Under the pieces are notes generated by a model. It saw nothing but the letters and a program-made list of their open reading frames with translations. It did no database searches and was not told where the DNA came from. From NCBI RefSeq assembly GCF_013385635.1, contig NZ_JACAPR010000002.1, forward strand, positions 124,001-188,000: 64,000 nucleotides of DNA. The letters run 5' to 3'. The position numbers were made by a program, and so were the translations under genes. The DNA is from Pseudomonas gingeri. GTDB taxonomy: Bacteria; Pseudomonadota; Gammaproteobacteria; Pseudomonadales; Pseudomonadaceae. How positions within the stretch are numbered: the stretch's first letter is position 1; every line of letters starts with the position of its first letter. Shown one piece after another: positions 46,059 to 55,879 of the stretch.

Positions 46059-47660
46059 CTAAGGCAGTTTCAACAACACAAAATCGTTCTTGTCGAAGCG
46101 TCCACTGAGTACCGGGCCCAGGGCGCCGATCGGCGAGCCCTGCAGTTTCTGATAATCCTGCTTGTCCATCACCAGCCACGCCGGGCCGGTCACGGCCTGG
46201 AGCTGTTGCGCCGTGCCGGTGAACACCGGTTGCAGGTCTTCGTCGAGATTGACCATGAACTTGATCGCCTTCGCGTCCTTGCCCATGGCGTGCAGGACCA
46301 CAGGCGCCGGGTCGTGCTGGATCAGTTGCCGGGCGGCACGGGTGAAGGTGCGCGTGTCGTAGGCCGTGCGTTCGACCGGCTCGATCACCAGAATGTAACT
46401 CGCCCAGAGCGCCAGTACCGCACAGCCGGCCAGGCCCAGCGCCCGCCAGCGGGCCTTGAACAGCATGATCACGGCAATGATCTGCAAGACACCCGCCAGC
46501 CAGGGTGCCAGGCCCAGTGTCGGCAACTCCTCGGGAAAACGCCGATGCAGCATGATCATCCCGGCGATCAGCAGGCCCGGCAGGATCAACCAGATCCCCT
46601 GGATCAAACCGCGCAACCAGGCGAATAGCCGGCCCTGGTTCACCTGGAAGGGGAAGGCCGCGACAATCGCGACCAGCGGCAACATCGGCAGGATGTATCG
46701 GGCCTTCTTCGCCTGCGGCACGGACAGGCCGAGCATCACGATCAGGCCGGCGGCCAGGCAGTACAGCACCAGTCGGAGGGCCGGTCCGCGCTGCTGGCGA
46801 CCGTTTGCCAGCAGGGCCGCGACCACCAGCACCGCCAGCGGGTAGGCCAGGGCGTAGTTGCCGAAGGAACTGCTGAAGTAATACAGCACGCCGCTGGAAC
46901 CTTCACTGCCATCCATGCGACCGGTGAATTGCATGCGGATCACTTCCGAGAGGAAGAAGCTGCCGCCATCGAGCCACGCCAGCCAGAGCAGCAGACCGAT
47001 GCAGGCCACCAGCAAGGCCAGGGCCTGGAAGCCGAAGACCAGCAAACGCCGCCACTGACCGCCCAGCAGATAGAAGCTGCAGAGCATGCCGGTGGGGATC
47101 ACCAGGCCGATGGGGCCGCGAATGGCGAAGCCCAGTACCAGCAGCGCGAGGATCCAGAGTGTGCGTTTCGGCGCGGCGAAATGCTCGGTGGCGTAGCCCA
47201 GGTAGAACACCGACAGGCCGACCGCGGCCAGCATCAGGTCCAGCGATACGGCACGGGTTTCGGTGATAAAGGTATTGCTCAGCAACAGCAGGGCGATACT
47301 CAGCAACGCCCAGCGTGGCGAATAGGGCGCGACCAGCCGGTACATCAGCACCACGATCCAGGCCGCCGCCAGCGCGCTGGGCAACCAGGCGGCGAGGGCA
47401 TTGACCGTACCGAAGGGCTGGGCGAACAGCCAGACCAGGAAGGTCGAGAAGGCCGAGTAATCGGGATAGGGTTCGCCGTAGGTGGTGGGGAAGAATCCCG
47501 GACCGTGGCGGAGCATTTCCTGGGCGAACAGCACGAAGCGCGAGTCGAAGCCGATGGCGGCCTGCTGATAGACCCCGGCGAGGAACAGCAGCAGGGCGAT
47601 CAGGCCAAGGCCCAGGGATTGGCGATTGAGGGTTTGGCGAGAGGCGGGGAGCAATGTCAC
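46059..47660 (-). CDS. ArnT-like glycosyltransferase family 39 membrane protein
   Basis: A 533-residue integral membrane protein with about 11-12 hydrophobic segments. The first periplasmic loop (AIGFDSRFVLFAQEMLRHGPGFFPTTYGEPYPDYSAFSTFLVWLF) has the D/E-rich layout of PMT/ArnT GT-C glycosyltransferases, and KARYILPMLPLVAI matches ArnT-like proteins. It probably transfers a lipid-linked sugar to an envelope acceptor. A second, canonical arnT lies at 50007-51656. The GTG at 47660 is preferred over the TTG at 47678: AAGGA lies 7 bases before it, whereas the TTG directly abuts a repeat with no ribosome site. Two repeats separate it from ugd. Confidence 0.85.
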   Translation of the reverse strand: MTLLPASRQTLNRQSLGLGLIALLLFLAGVYQQAAIGFDSRFVLFAQEMLRHGPGFFPTTYGEPYPDYSAFSTFLVWLFAQPFGTVNALAAWLPSALAAAWIVVLMYRLVAPYSPRWALLSIALLLLSNTFITETRAVSLDLMLAAVGLSVFYLGYATEHFAAPKRTLWILALLVLGFAIRGPIGLVIPTGMLCSFYLLGGQWRRLLVFGFQALALLVACIGLLLWLAWLDGGSFFLSEVIRMQFTGRMDGSEGSSGVLYYFSSSFGNYALAYPLAVLVVAALLANGRQQRGPALRLVLYCLAAGLIVMLGLSVPQAKKARYILPMLPLVAIVAAFPFQVNQGRLFAWLRGLIQGIWLILPGLLIAGMIMLHRRFPEELPTLGLAPWLAGVLQIIAVIMLFKARWRALGLAGCAVLALWASYILVIEPVERTAYDTRTFTRAARQLIQHDPAPVVLHAMGKDAKAIKFMVNLDEDLQPVFTGTAQQLQAVTGPAWLVMDKQDYQKLQGSPIGALGPVLSGRFDKNDFVLLKLP

Positions 47661-47679
47661 AGTGAGGTCCTTGTCCAAG

Positions 47680-47786
47680 GATCGTTCCCACGCTCGGCGT
47701 GGGCATGCAGTCCGTGACGCTTTGCGTCACACAGCGGACGCAGAGCGTCCTGAGAGGCATTCCCACGCAGGAGCGTGGGAGCGATC
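47680..47786. repeat. Family A palindromic repeat (copy 3, slightly diverged)
   Basis: It opens with GATCGTTCCCACGCT and ends GCGTGGGAGCGATC. The internal GTGACGC..GCGTCAC and GGACGC..GCGTCC hairpins are conserved, in the opposite order to copy 1. Confidence 0.83.
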
Positions 47787-47799
47787 AAACGCCATACCC

Positions 47800-47884
47800 T
47801 GTAGGAACCGGCTTGCCGGCGATCGAGGCCCGCAAGCCTTGTATCGCCCGTCCGACCGCTATCGCCGGCAAGCCGGCTCCCACA
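47800..47884. repeat. REP-like inverted pair, family C
   Basis: TGTAGGAACCGGCTTGCCGGCGAT and the inverse ATCGCCGGCAAGCCGGCTCCCACA enclose about 36 bases. It lies just after the ugd stop codon. Confidence 0.82.
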
Positions 47885-47897
47885 AGGACCAAGGCGA

Positions 47898-49265
47898 TCA
47901 GGCCTCTACATGACCGTGACGGGTCACCGGCAGGTCCAGGGACGCGCCGCGGCCGATGGCAAAGTAGGTAAAGCCCTTGCGCTGCATGCGATTGGCGTCG
48001 TACAGGTTGCGGCCGTCGAAAATCACCGGGGCCTTGAGGCGCTGCTGGATCCGTTCGAAGTCCGGGGCCTTGAATTGCTGCCATTCGGTGCAGACGATCA
48101 AGGCATCGGCACCGACCAGCGCGGCTTCCGGCGTGCCCATCAGCGACAGGCCCGGCTCATCCGGGTACAGGCGCTGGGTTTCCTGCATGGCTTCCGGGTC
48201 GAAGGCCCGTACCTGGGCGCCGGCGGCCCACAGGGCTTCCATCAGCACACGGCTCGGTGCATCGCGCATGTCGTCGGTGTTGGGTTTGAAGGCCAGGCCC
48301 CAGAGCGCGAAGGTCTTGCCCTTGAGGTCGCCCTTGTAGAACGCATTGATGCGGTCGAACAGCTTGTGTTTCTGCCGTTCGTTGATGGCTTCCACCGCCT
48401 GCAGCAGGTCGCTCGAGCAGTTGGCCGCCTGGGCGCTGTGGATCAGGGCGCGCATGTCCTTGGGGAAGCACGAACCGCCGTAGCCGCAGCCCGGATAGAT
48501 GAAGTGGTAACCGATACGCTGGTCGGCGCCGATGCCCATGCGCACGGCTTCGATGTCCGCGCCCAGGTGTTCGGCCAGCTCGGCGATCTGGTTGATAAAG
48601 CTGATCTTGGTCGCCAGCATGCAGTTGGCGGCGTACTTGGTCAGTTCGGCGCTGCGCAGGTCCATGAACATGATGCGGTCATGGTTGCGGTTGAACGGGG
48701 CGTAGAGGTCGCGCATGACTTCGCGGACTTCTTCGCGCTCGCAGCCGATGATGATCCGGTCCGGACGCCGGCAGTCTTCCACGGCCGAGCCTTCCTTGAG
48801 GAATTCCGGGTTGGAGACGATATCGAACTCCAGCGCGCGGCCGGCTTTCTGCAGGGCGGTTTCGATATGGGCGCGCAGGGTGTCACCGGTGCCCACCGGC
48901 ACGGTGGATTTTTCCACGAGAATCAGCGGCTCGAAGCGATGCCGGACCACTGCATCGCCCACCGACAGCACGTACTTGAGGTCGGCCGAGCCGTCCTCGT
49001 CCGAGGGCGTGCCGACGGCGATAAACAGCACCTGGCCATGTTCGATCGCCAGCTTTTCGTCGCTGGTAAAATGCAGGCGGCCACTTTCCAGGTTGCTCTT
49101 GACCATGGTCTCCAGCCCTGGTTCGAAGATCGGGATATGGCCCTTGCGCAGCAAATCGATCTTGTTCTGGTCAACGTCCATGCACACGACGTCATGACCG
49201 ACTTCGGCCAGAACAGTCGCCTGTACCAGGCCTACATAACCGCTACCAATTACGCTGATTTTCAT
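47898..49265 (-). CDS. ugd: UDP-glucose 6-dehydrogenase
   Basis: A 455-residue enzyme that oxidises UDP-glucose to UDP-glucuronate, the first precursor of 4-amino-4-deoxy-L-arabinose. Motifs: NAD-binding [32 protein letters not shown] (1-32), [54 protein letters not shown] and the active-site cysteine loop [19 protein letters not shown]. It is the last gene of the arn operon; its ATG overlaps the arnF stop (ATGA). It may also feed exopolysaccharide synthesis. Confidence 0.96.
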   Translation of the reverse strand: MKISVIGSGYVGLVQATVLAEVGHDVVCMDVDQNKIDLLRKGHIPIFEPGLETMVKSNLESGRLHFTSDEKLAIEHGQVLFIAVGTPSDEDGSADLKYVLSVGDAVVRHRFEPLILVEKSTVPVGTGDTLRAHIETALQKAGRALEFDIVSNPEFLKEGSAVEDCRRPDRIIIGCEREEVREVMRDLYAPFNRNHDRIMFMDLRSAELTKYAANCMLATKISFINQIAELAEHLGADIEAVRMGIGADQRIGYHFIYPGCGYGGSCFPKDMRALIHSAQAANCSSDLLQAVEAINERQKHKLFDRINAFYKGDLKGKTFALWGLAFKPNTDDMRDAPSRVLMEALWAAGAQVRAFDPEAMQETQRLYPDEPGLSLMGTPEAALVGADALIVCTEWQQFKAPDFERIQQRLKAPVIFDGRNLYDANRMQRKGFTYFAIGRGASLDLPVTRHGHVEA

Positions 49266-49669
49266 ACGGAGTCCCTAGGACGGGGTATACGTGGAGAGTT
49301 GATCGTGAGAACGCCGAGGATGACCAGTGCCACCCCCAGTGTCTTGGAAAGACTGAAGCTTTCGTGGAAGAACGGCAGGCTGGCGGCCAGCAGGTAGACC
49401 AGCGCGTAGCTGACACTGAGCAACGAGTAGGCGCGACCCAACGGCAAGTCGCGCAAGGCGGCGAGCCAGCAGAGCATCGACAGGGCGTAGGCGAGGATCG
49501 CCGCGCCGACCACGGCCAGCGCCACCAGGGAGACGTCGCCGGTGGTCAACGCATCCAGCCACTGGCTCGGCTCGGGCAGGCGGGTCATGCTCCAGCGCAT
49601 CCCCAATTGGGCACTGCTGACCAGCAGGACGCTGGCGCCGGCGAAAGTGAAGCCACGGAACAGGTTCAT
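49262..49669 (-). CDS. arnF: Undecaprenyl-phosphate-L-Ara4N flippase subunit ArnF
   Basis: A 135-residue small multidrug-resistance-type membrane protein with four hydrophobic helices ([22 protein letters not shown]..., [65 protein letters not shown]). With ArnE it should flip the lipid-linked aminoarabinose to the periplasmic side. Its ATG overlaps the arnE stop (ATGA). Longer in-frame sequence reads back through arnE and is not used. Confidence 0.9.
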   Translation of the reverse strand: MNLFRGFTFAGASVLLVSSAQLGMRWSMTRLPEPSQWLDALTTGDVSLVALAVVGAAILAYALSMLCWLAALRDLPLGRAYSLLSVSYALVYLLAASLPFFHESFSLSKTLGVALVILGVLTINSPRIPRPRDSV

Positions 49670-50010
49670 AGATGCAGCCCCAGCAGTACCACGCCGGCAA
49701 TGATCAGGACCACGCCAAGCCAGTGACGGCGGTCGATCGATTCCTTGAACAGGTAGTGCGCCACCAGGGTGATCAGGACGAAATTCAGGCTGAGCATCGG
49801 ATAGGCAATCCCGACCTCCAGCCGTTGCAGGACCAGCAACCACACCAGCAGGCCGAGGCCGAGGCTGACCAGTGCCAGCCACAACCAGGGCGAACGCAGT
49901 TTTTCCAGCATGCCCATGGAGGTCTCGCGCCAGCCTTCGACGGCGAACTTCTGGGCCACCTGGCCCAGGCACGTCAGCAGGCAGGCGCCGAGGAGAAGGA
50001 TCAGGGTCAT
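49666..50010 (-). CDS. arnE: Undecaprenyl-phosphate-L-Ara4N flippase subunit ArnE
   Basis: A 114-residue EamA/SMR-like membrane protein with four helices and the conserved C-terminal half [48 protein letters not shown], close to enterobacterial ArnE. It partners ArnF. It overlaps arnT upstream and arnF downstream by four bases each. Confidence 0.92.
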   Translation of the reverse strand: MTLILLLGACLLTCLGQVAQKFAVEGWRETSMGMLEKLRSPWLWLALVSLGLGLLVWLLVLQRLEVGIAYPMLSLNFVLITLVAHYLFKESIDRRHWLGVVLIIAGVVLLGLHL

Positions 50011-51656
50011 GGGGCGCTCTGCGGGAAAATCAGGATGACGATGTTGCCTTCTTCGTAACGCGTGCCGTCCTTGGGCAATTTATCGATTTCACGCAGTTCT
50101 TCCTCATCCTTGACGCGCATCACCACGCCGACCTGGCCTTCACGGCGGGCGTCGTCCATCCAGGACTGGATCTGGGTCATATCTCGGGTGCGTTCGGCGG
50201 CTTCCGGGTAGCCGAGGCCGTACTTCAATTCACCCTGGGTGTTGTAAAGGGTGATATCGGTACGTTTCAGGCGCCAGGCCAGGGCCGAGGCGGCGCCGAG
50301 GTCGTTGCTCAGCAGACGGTTGCTCTTGCTCAGCTCTTGCACATGCTCGGCGATGAACTGGTCCGGCATCTTGTTATGCACGACCACGCTGGGCATGGCC
50401 GCCGGCACCAGGGCCACCAGCAGCCCCATGCCCAATGCAGGAAGGGCCCACCACTGCAGCGGCCTGAACAGCGACAGGGCGTTGAACACGATCCAGCCGG
50501 CGATCATCAGGCACAGCAGTGACAGGTGAAAGGGCTCGTTGTCGTAGAACGGTTTCTTCAACTGGAAGAACACCAGCGCGGCTGCGGCGAGCAGGCCCAG
50601 CACCAGGTTGAGCAGACTGTTGAAACGTGGGACCGAGGCTTCGGAGCGGGCAATGCGCTCCATCAGCGAATGGCCCATGAGCAGGGCCAGCGGCATCAGG
50701 CACGGCATGATGTAGGTCGGCAGCTTGCCCCGGCTCAGGCTGAAGAACGCCAGCGGCAGGAACAGCCACAACAACAGGAACACGGTGGTTCGTTGGCCCC
50801 GGGCCTTCCAGGCGTCCTTGAGGGCAACCGGGAAATAGGCCGCCCATGGCAGGCTGGAGAGCACGATCAACGGCAGATAGAACCACCACGGGCGATCGTG
50901 CTGGGCGTCTTCGGCGGCAAAACGACGGATATGTTCGTGCCAGAAGAAGAACCGCCAGTAGTCAGGCTCCTGGAGATGCACGGCAATGACCCAGGGCAGG
51001 CTGACCACTGCCGCCACGAGCACCGCGACCAGGCCGTAGCCCACCAGCTCGCGAAAGCGCTTTTGCCAGATCATGTAGGGCAGGGCGATCAGCACCGGCA
51101 GCAGCAACGCCAGGAAACCCTTGGTCATGAAGCCCCAGCCACAGGCGAAGCCCAGCGCGGCCCAGGACAGCAGGCGGGCTTTTTTCGTGGTGCTGTCGAT
51201 GGCGAACCACAGGGCGACGAAGCTCAGGTTGACCCAGAAGGTGAACTGCGGATCGAGGTTGGCGTAGCCGGCCTGTCCGGCGATCAGGCCGAAGCTCATG
51301 AACAGCGCGGCAGCGGCGAAGCTCTTGCGCGGATCGTTCCACAGCCGCCCGGCCAGCAGATAGACCAGCAGCACGCTCAGGCCGGTGCTCAGCGCCGAGG
51401 CGAAGCGCACGCCGAAGAAGTTATGGCCGAAGATCGCCTGGCCGAGAGCGATCATCCAGTAGCCGGCGATCGGTTTCTCGAAGTAGCGCAGTTCCATGAA
51501 GTGCGGCGCGGCCCAGTGGCCACGCAGGAGCATCTCCTGGCCGATCTGTGCGTAGCGGGTTTCATCCGGGATCCACATGCCGTTGGTGGCCAGCGGCGCC
51601 AGATAAAACAGCAGGAAAGCGAGGAACAGTAATGGCAAAGCCCAGCGTCTGGTCAT
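50007..51656 (-). CDS. arnT: L-Ara4N transferase ArnT
   Basis: A 549-residue inner-membrane GT-C enzyme that transfers 4-amino-4-deoxy-L-arabinose from undecaprenyl phosphate to lipid A, lowering negative charge and giving polymyxin resistance. The first periplasmic loop carries [41 protein letters not shown], with the essential acidic residues of the DE/YFEKP motifs. About 12 transmembrane segments follow, and [22 protein letters not shown] is also typical. It overlaps arnD and arnE by four bases each. Confidence 0.96.
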   Translation of the reverse strand: MTRRWALPLLFLAFLLFYLAPLATNGMWIPDETRYAQIGQEMLLRGHWAAPHFMELRYFEKPIAGYWMIALGQAIFGHNFFGVRFASALSTGLSVLLVYLLAGRLWNDPRKSFAAAALFMSFGLIAGQAGYANLDPQFTFWVNLSFVALWFAIDSTTKKARLLSWAALGFACGWGFMTKGFLALLLPVLIALPYMIWQKRFRELVGYGLVAVLVAAVVSLPWVIAVHLQEPDYWRFFFWHEHIRRFAAEDAQHDRPWWFYLPLIVLSSLPWAAYFPVALKDAWKARGQRTTVFLLLWLFLPLAFFSLSRGKLPTYIMPCLMPLALLMGHSLMERIARSEASVPRFNSLLNLVLGLLAAAALVFFQLKKPFYDNEPFHLSLLCLMIAGWIVFNALSLFRPLQWWALPALGMGLLVALVPAAMPSVVVHNKMPDQFIAEHVQELSKSNRLLSNDLGAASALAWRLKRTDITLYNTQGELKYGLGYPEAAERTRDMTQIQSWMDDARREGQVGVVMRVKDEEELREIDKLPKDGTRYEEGNIVILIFPQSAP

Positions 51657-52537
51657 CCCTGCTGTACCCCCAGCCAGCCTTCACGGCCACTGAGGTTGCC
51701 GCGCACCAGCCGGCCTTCGGGCAATCGGTCCAGCTGGGCCGGTAGCAGATTGACCAGGGGTTGGAACTCAATATTACGTGCGCTGGCTTGGGCCAGTAGC
51801 TGACGGAAATCGTTTGCCATCAGAATCCCTTCTACTTCTGCGTGAATGGTGTAGACGTTCAATCGCGCCGGGCTGAACCGGTCGAGAATGAACGCATTGA
51901 AATCTTTCGCGGCCAGGTCCGCTCCGACGACTTCGTCGAAGGTCGGCAGGTCCACGGGAATCTGCGGAGTACCCGGGCTGCCGTCCGCCAACCTTGGCAG
52001 AAACAGACCGTGCCCGCGGCAATCGCTGTTGTAGCGAAAACCGAAATGCTCCTTGGCTTGCACGACGCGTTCGTCCGCCCGCCATCCGGCGGTGGCCGAG
52101 CATTCGACGGCTTGCCCGGTGATATCGCTCAGGCAGTCGACGCCGCGACGGATCTGTTCGATCAGCTCGGCCTCGCTCCAGCGTCCGGCATTGGCCTGCC
52201 AGCCATGGTGATCCCAGGCGTGCAGGCCGACTTCATGGCCGGCGGCCAGGGTCTGGCGCATCAGATGCCCCAGGTCCCGACCGATCGGCTTGCCCGGCCA
52301 GGCGGTGCCGGCCAGCAAGATGTCCCAGCCGTAAAGGCTGGCAGCCTTGGAGCGCATCATCTTCAGGAAGAACTGTGGCTTGATGAGGCGCCACAAGTGG
52401 CGCCCCATGTTGTCCGGTCCGACGCTGAAGAAGAACGTCGCCTTGACCTGGGCCTCGTCGAGCAGTTCCAGCAACCGCGGGACACCCTCACGGGTGCCGC
52501 GATAGGTGTCCACATCGATGCGAAGTCCAGCCTGCAT
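51653..52537 (-). CDS. arnD: 4-deoxy-4-formamido-L-arabinose-phosphoundecaprenol deformylase ArnD
   Basis: A 294-residue polysaccharide-deacetylase-fold enzyme: [23 protein letters not shown] carries the first metal Asp, [15 protein letters not shown] carries the metal His residues, and [16 protein letters not shown] is conserved near the C-terminus. It removes the formyl group from the lipid-linked sugar so it can be flipped and transferred. Its start overlaps the arnA stop by one base (TGATG) and its stop overlaps arnT. Confidence 0.95.
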   Translation of the reverse strand: MQAGLRIDVDTYRGTREGVPRLLELLDEAQVKATFFFSVGPDNMGRHLWRLIKPQFFLKMMRSKAASLYGWDILLAGTAWPGKPIGRDLGHLMRQTLAAGHEVGLHAWDHHGWQANAGRWSEAELIEQIRRGVDCLSDITGQAVECSATAGWRADERVVQAKEHFGFRYNSDCRGHGLFLPRLADGSPGTPQIPVDLPTFDEVVGADLAAKDFNAFILDRFSPARLNVYTIHAEVEGILMANDFRQLLAQASARNIEFQPLVNLLPAQLDRLPEGRLVRGNLSGREGWLGVQQG

Positions 52538-54528
52538 CAGCGCTTGTCCGCGATTTCGAGCATGGCTTCACGCAGGAAGAAGTCCAGGGTGTTGCCGATG
52601 GTTTCGCTCATCTCGACGGTAGGCTCCCAGTTCAGCAGGCGTTTGGCGTTTTCGATGCTTGGCTTGCGGTGTTCCACGTCCTGGTAACCGGCACCGTAGA
52701 ACGCCTTGCTCTCGACATCGCGGAAACCGGCGAACGGAGGGAAGTTGCCGCGCAACGGGTGGGCCTCGAACTGACGCAGCAGCTCTTCGCCCAACTGACG
52801 GATGCTGGCTTCGTTGTCCGGGTTACCGATGTTGATGACCTGGCCGTTGCAGCTGTCGTTCTCGTTGTCGACGATACGCGCCAGGGCTTCGATGCCGTCG
52901 GCGATGTCGGTGAAGCAGCGTTTCTGCTCGCCGCCGTCGAACAGGCGGATCGGTGTACCTTCAACCAGGTTGAGGATCAGCTGGGTAATGGCGCGGGAGC
53001 TGCCGATACGCGCCGAATCCAGGCGGTCCAGGCGCGGGCCCATCCAGTTGAACGGACGGAACAGGGTGAAGTTCAGGCCCTTGGCACCGTAGGCCCAGAT
53101 CACGCGGTCCAGCAGTTGCTTGGAAACCGAGTAGATCCAGCGTTGCTTGTTGATCGGACCGACGATCAGGTTCGAGGTGTCTTCGTCGAAGTTCTTGTCC
53201 TGGCACATGCCATAGACTTCGGAGGTCGAGGGGAAGATCACGCGCTTGTTGTACTTGACGCAGTAGCGGACCAGCTTCAGGTTTTCCTCGAAGTCCAGTT
53301 CGAATACGCGCAGCGGGTTGCGGGTGTATTCGATCGGGGTGGCGATGGCCACCAGCGGCAGGACCACGTCGCACTTCTTGATGTGATACTCGATCCACTC
53401 GGAGTGGATGCTGATATCGCCCTCGACGAAGTGGAAGTTCGGGTGGCTGCGCAGGCGCTCGATGGCATCGGAACCGATGTCCAGGCCGTAGACGTCGTAC
53501 TTGTCGTCACGCAGCAGGCGCTCGGACAGATGGTTACCGATAAAGCCGTTGACGCCCAGGATCAGTACGCGGGTACGACGTGGCTTGCGGCCCGACTCGG
53601 CGCCACGCAACACGGAACCGTCGACCAGGCCCAGCTCGTTGGCCAGTTGCGGGCCGCTGAGGAACAGGCCGTTCTCGTTACGCTGGCCGGCGTTGATCAC
53701 CAGCGAGTCTTCGCCACAGGCGATACGCAGTGGGTCGACGCTGATCACACGGCCCGGGGCCAGGCCTTCGTTGCCCTTGACGACATCGGCGCCCCAGACG
53801 ATCAGCTTGTGCTCGCCCACGGCGCAGAACGCGCCCGGATACGGCTTGGTGACCGCACGCACGAGGTTGAACAGCTCTTCGGCAGGCTTGCTCCAGACCA
53901 GCTTGCCGTCAGCCGGGGTACGACGACCGAAGTAGGTCGCCTTGGATTCGTCCTGGGCGGTTTCGCTCAGCTTGCCCTGGGCCAGTTGTGGCAGGGCGTC
54001 GCGCAGCAGGTTCGCAGCGCTGTCGCGCAGCTTGGCATGCAGGCTCAGGGCGGTATCGGAACGTTCGATGGCGACGCGGTTCTGCGCCAGGATGCCACCG
54101 GCATCGGCACGCTTGACCATGCGATGCAGGGTCACGCCGGTTTCGGTTTCGCCGTTGACCAGCACCCAGTTGGCCGGAGCGCGGCCGCGATAGCGTGGCA
54201 GCAACGAGCCGTGCAGGTTGAATGCACCGTTCTTGGCAGTAGCCAGCAGCTCTTCGCTGAGCAGGTTGCGATAGTAGAAGGAGAAGATGAAGTCCGGGCT
54301 CAGTTTGGCGATGCGCTCGATCCACAGCGGGTGGTTGGCGTCTTCCGGTGCATGGACCGGGATACCCTTGAGTGCGCACAGTTGGGCAACGGAACCGTAG
54401 AAGGCGTTTTCCTTCGGGTCGTCGGCATGGGTAAACACAGCGGCGATTTCATAGCCTGCGTTCAGCAAGGCTTCGATGCCTGCGCAACCGATATCGTGAT
54501 AGGCGAAGACGACAGCTTTCGGATTCAT
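52537..54528 (-). CDS. arnA: Bifunctional UDP-glucuronate decarboxylase/UDP-Ara4N formyltransferase ArnA
   Basis: A 663-residue fusion. Residues 1-300 are a formyltransferase ([47 protein letters not shown] with the N/H/D catalytic set). Residues about 315-663 are an SDR decarboxylase ([57 protein letters not shown] with Yxxx[14 protein letters not shown]). Together they oxidatively decarboxylate UDP-glucuronate and N-formylate the amino sugar. Between the two steps ArnB must transaminate, but no arnB is present in this operon. Full length, with no defect seen. Confidence 0.96.
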   Translation of the reverse strand: MNPKAVVFAYHDIGCAGIEALLNAGYEIAAVFTHADDPKENAFYGSVAQLCALKGIPVHAPEDANHPLWIERIAKLSPDFIFSFYYRNLLSEELLATAKNGAFNLHGSLLPRYRGRAPANWVLVNGETETGVTLHRMVKRADAGGILAQNRVAIERSDTALSLHAKLRDSAANLLRDALPQLAQGKLSETAQDESKATYFGRRTPADGKLVWSKPAEELFNLVRAVTKPYPGAFCAVGEHKLIVWGADVVKGNEGLAPGRVISVDPLRIACGEDSLVINAGQRNENGLFLSGPQLANELGLVDGSVLRGAESGRKPRRTRVLILGVNGFIGNHLSERLLRDDKYDVYGLDIGSDAIERLRSHPNFHFVEGDISIHSEWIEYHIKKCDVVLPLVAIATPIEYTRNPLRVFELDFEENLKLVRYCVKYNKRVIFPSTSEVYGMCQDKNFDEDTSNLIVGPINKQRWIYSVSKQLLDRVIWAYGAKGLNFTLFRPFNWMGPRLDRLDSARIGSSRAITQLILNLVEGTPIRLFDGGEQKRCFTDIADGIEALARIVDNENDSCNGQVINIGNPDNEASIRQLGEELLRQFEAHPLRGNFPPFAGFRDVESKAFYGAGYQDVEHRKPSIENAKRLLNWEPTVEMSETIGNTLDFFLREAMLEIADKR

Positions 54529-55538
54529 GATGCGACCTGATTGGAGGTAGTAGTAGAAGAGGTTTCAGTGGTGGCGCTGCTGGAAGAGGGCTGGCTGCGC
54601 ACTACTTTTTCGATAAAGAACCGTGGGCGGGCGCGGACATCGCTGTACATGCGGCCCAGGTATTCACCCAGCAGGCCCATGCCGATGAACTGGCCACCGG
54701 TGAACACGAACAGCACGGCGAACAGTACGAAGGTACCGTCACCGGCCCAGGCGGCGCCGAAGATCAGGCGCAGGACGATCAGCATCAGCGCGAACAGCGC
54801 GCCGAGACCGGCCATGCTGAAACCGATGATGCTCAACAGCCGCAGGGGCGTGGTGGTCATGCAGGTGACCAGGTCGAACATCAGGTTGATCAGGCGCATC
54901 GGGCTGTATTTCGAGTCGCCGTGTTCTCGCTCGGCGTGCTGCACCAGCACCTCGGTGGTGTGGCGGGCGAAACTGTTGGCCAGGATCGGGATAAAGGTGC
55001 TGCGCTCGCGGCAGGCGAGCATGGCGTCGACGATGCTGCGGCGGTAGGCGCGCAGCATGCAGCCGTAGTCACTCATGGCCACGCCGGTGGAGCGCTGGAC
55101 GGCCAGGTTGATCAGGCGCGACGGCCAGCGGCGCAGGGCCGAGTCCTGGCGGTTGTTGCGCACGGTGCCGACGACGTCGTAACCCAGCGCGGCCTGTTCC
55201 ACCAGGCGCGGAATCTCTTCCGGCGGGTTCTGCAGGTCGGCGTCCAGGGTGATCACCACATCGCCGGTGGACTGCTCGAAACCGGCCATGATCGCGGCGT
55301 GCTGGCCGTAGTTGCGATTCAGGATCACGGCAACGACCGGGCTGCCTTCGCGTTCGGCGGCTTCCTGGAGAATGTCGGCGGAGCGATCGCGGCTGCCGTC
55401 ATCGACCAGGATGATCTCGACGTCCTGGGTCAGTTGCGCACAAGCCGCTTCGGTACGACGCAACAGCTCGGGCAGGCTCTGTTCTTCGTTGTAGACCGGT
55501 ATGACGATCGATACGCGCTGGATTGGATAAGGTTTCAA
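54525..55538 (-). CDS. arnC: Undecaprenyl-phosphate 4-deoxy-4-formamido-L-arabinose transferase ArnC
   Basis: A 337-residue family 2 glycosyltransferase: [71 protein letters not shown], and two C-terminal transmembrane helices (about 233-257 and 268-292). It transfers the formylated sugar to undecaprenyl phosphate. It is the first gene of the operon. The only usable start is TTG at 55538, with GGAAAGAAG upstream; an in-frame stop lies 8 codons further up, with no ATG or GTG between. The tail is rich in S and T. Confidence 0.95.
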   Translation of the reverse strand: MKPYPIQRVSIVIPVYNEEQSLPELLRRTEAACAQLTQDVEIILVDDGSRDRSADILQEAAEREGSPVVAVILNRNYGQHAAIMAGFEQSTGDVVITLDADLQNPPEEIPRLVEQAALGYDVVGTVRNNRQDSALRRWPSRLINLAVQRSTGVAMSDYGCMLRAYRRSIVDAMLACRERSTFIPILANSFARHTTEVLVQHAEREHGDSKYSPMRLINLMFDLVTCMTTTPLRLLSIIGFSMAGLGALFALMLIVLRLIFGAAWAGDGTFVLFAVLFVFTGGQFIGMGLLGEYLGRMYSDVRARPRFFIEKVVRSQPSSSSATTETSSTTTSNQVAS

Positions 55539-55879
55539 AGGCTTCTTTCCAGAATGGTTTCAGTAGTGCAGACGATGATCTGTGTCATCGTGTGGCAGGT
55601 CGGATTTGTATACGCGCAAATCGACCTGTGCCAGTCACGGCGGCCGACACGGGAAAAACCCGTGGGAGAATACCGAATACATGAACTGGCATACGGCGAT
55701 TAAAGCCTAAAACTGTGAAAGGTAAAGGTGTACAACAGCGTTATGTGCATGATTTTTCATCAAATCCCTGATGTAGGGGGGTGGACAGGGTCTACGTTAA
55801 ACGTAGAAATGTGAAAAGCCTATGAAAGATGGATCAACAACGTGTCCTTTTTGACATATAGACAGGTTTTATTCAGGAA
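55539..55879. other. Divergent regulatory region of arn and emr-like operons
   Basis: About 340 bases between the divergent arnC and efflux genes. It must contain both promoters. I looked for PmrA-type and PhoP-type direct repeats with 11-bp spacing and found none convincing. A 17-bp palindrome is annotated separately. No arnB fragment is visible. Confidence 0.55.
55791..55807. promoter_or_regulatory. 17-bp perfect palindrome, probable operator
   Basis: TCTACGTT-A-AACGTAGA, with 8-bp arms around one central base, 73 bases before the efflux gene start. Size and symmetry suit a dimeric regulator (TetR, MarR or LacI type). No regulator gene is adjacent. Confidence 0.6.

Noticed and set aside
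47661..47678. TTG start six codons upstream for the ArnT-like gene
   Set aside because: It directly abuts a palindromic repeat and has no ribosome site, whereas GTG 47660 follows AAGGA at correct spacing.
55560..55790. PmrA or PhoP box before arnC
   Set aside because: Single TTAA/GTTTA-like half-sites occur, but none is repeated with the required 11-bp phasing.
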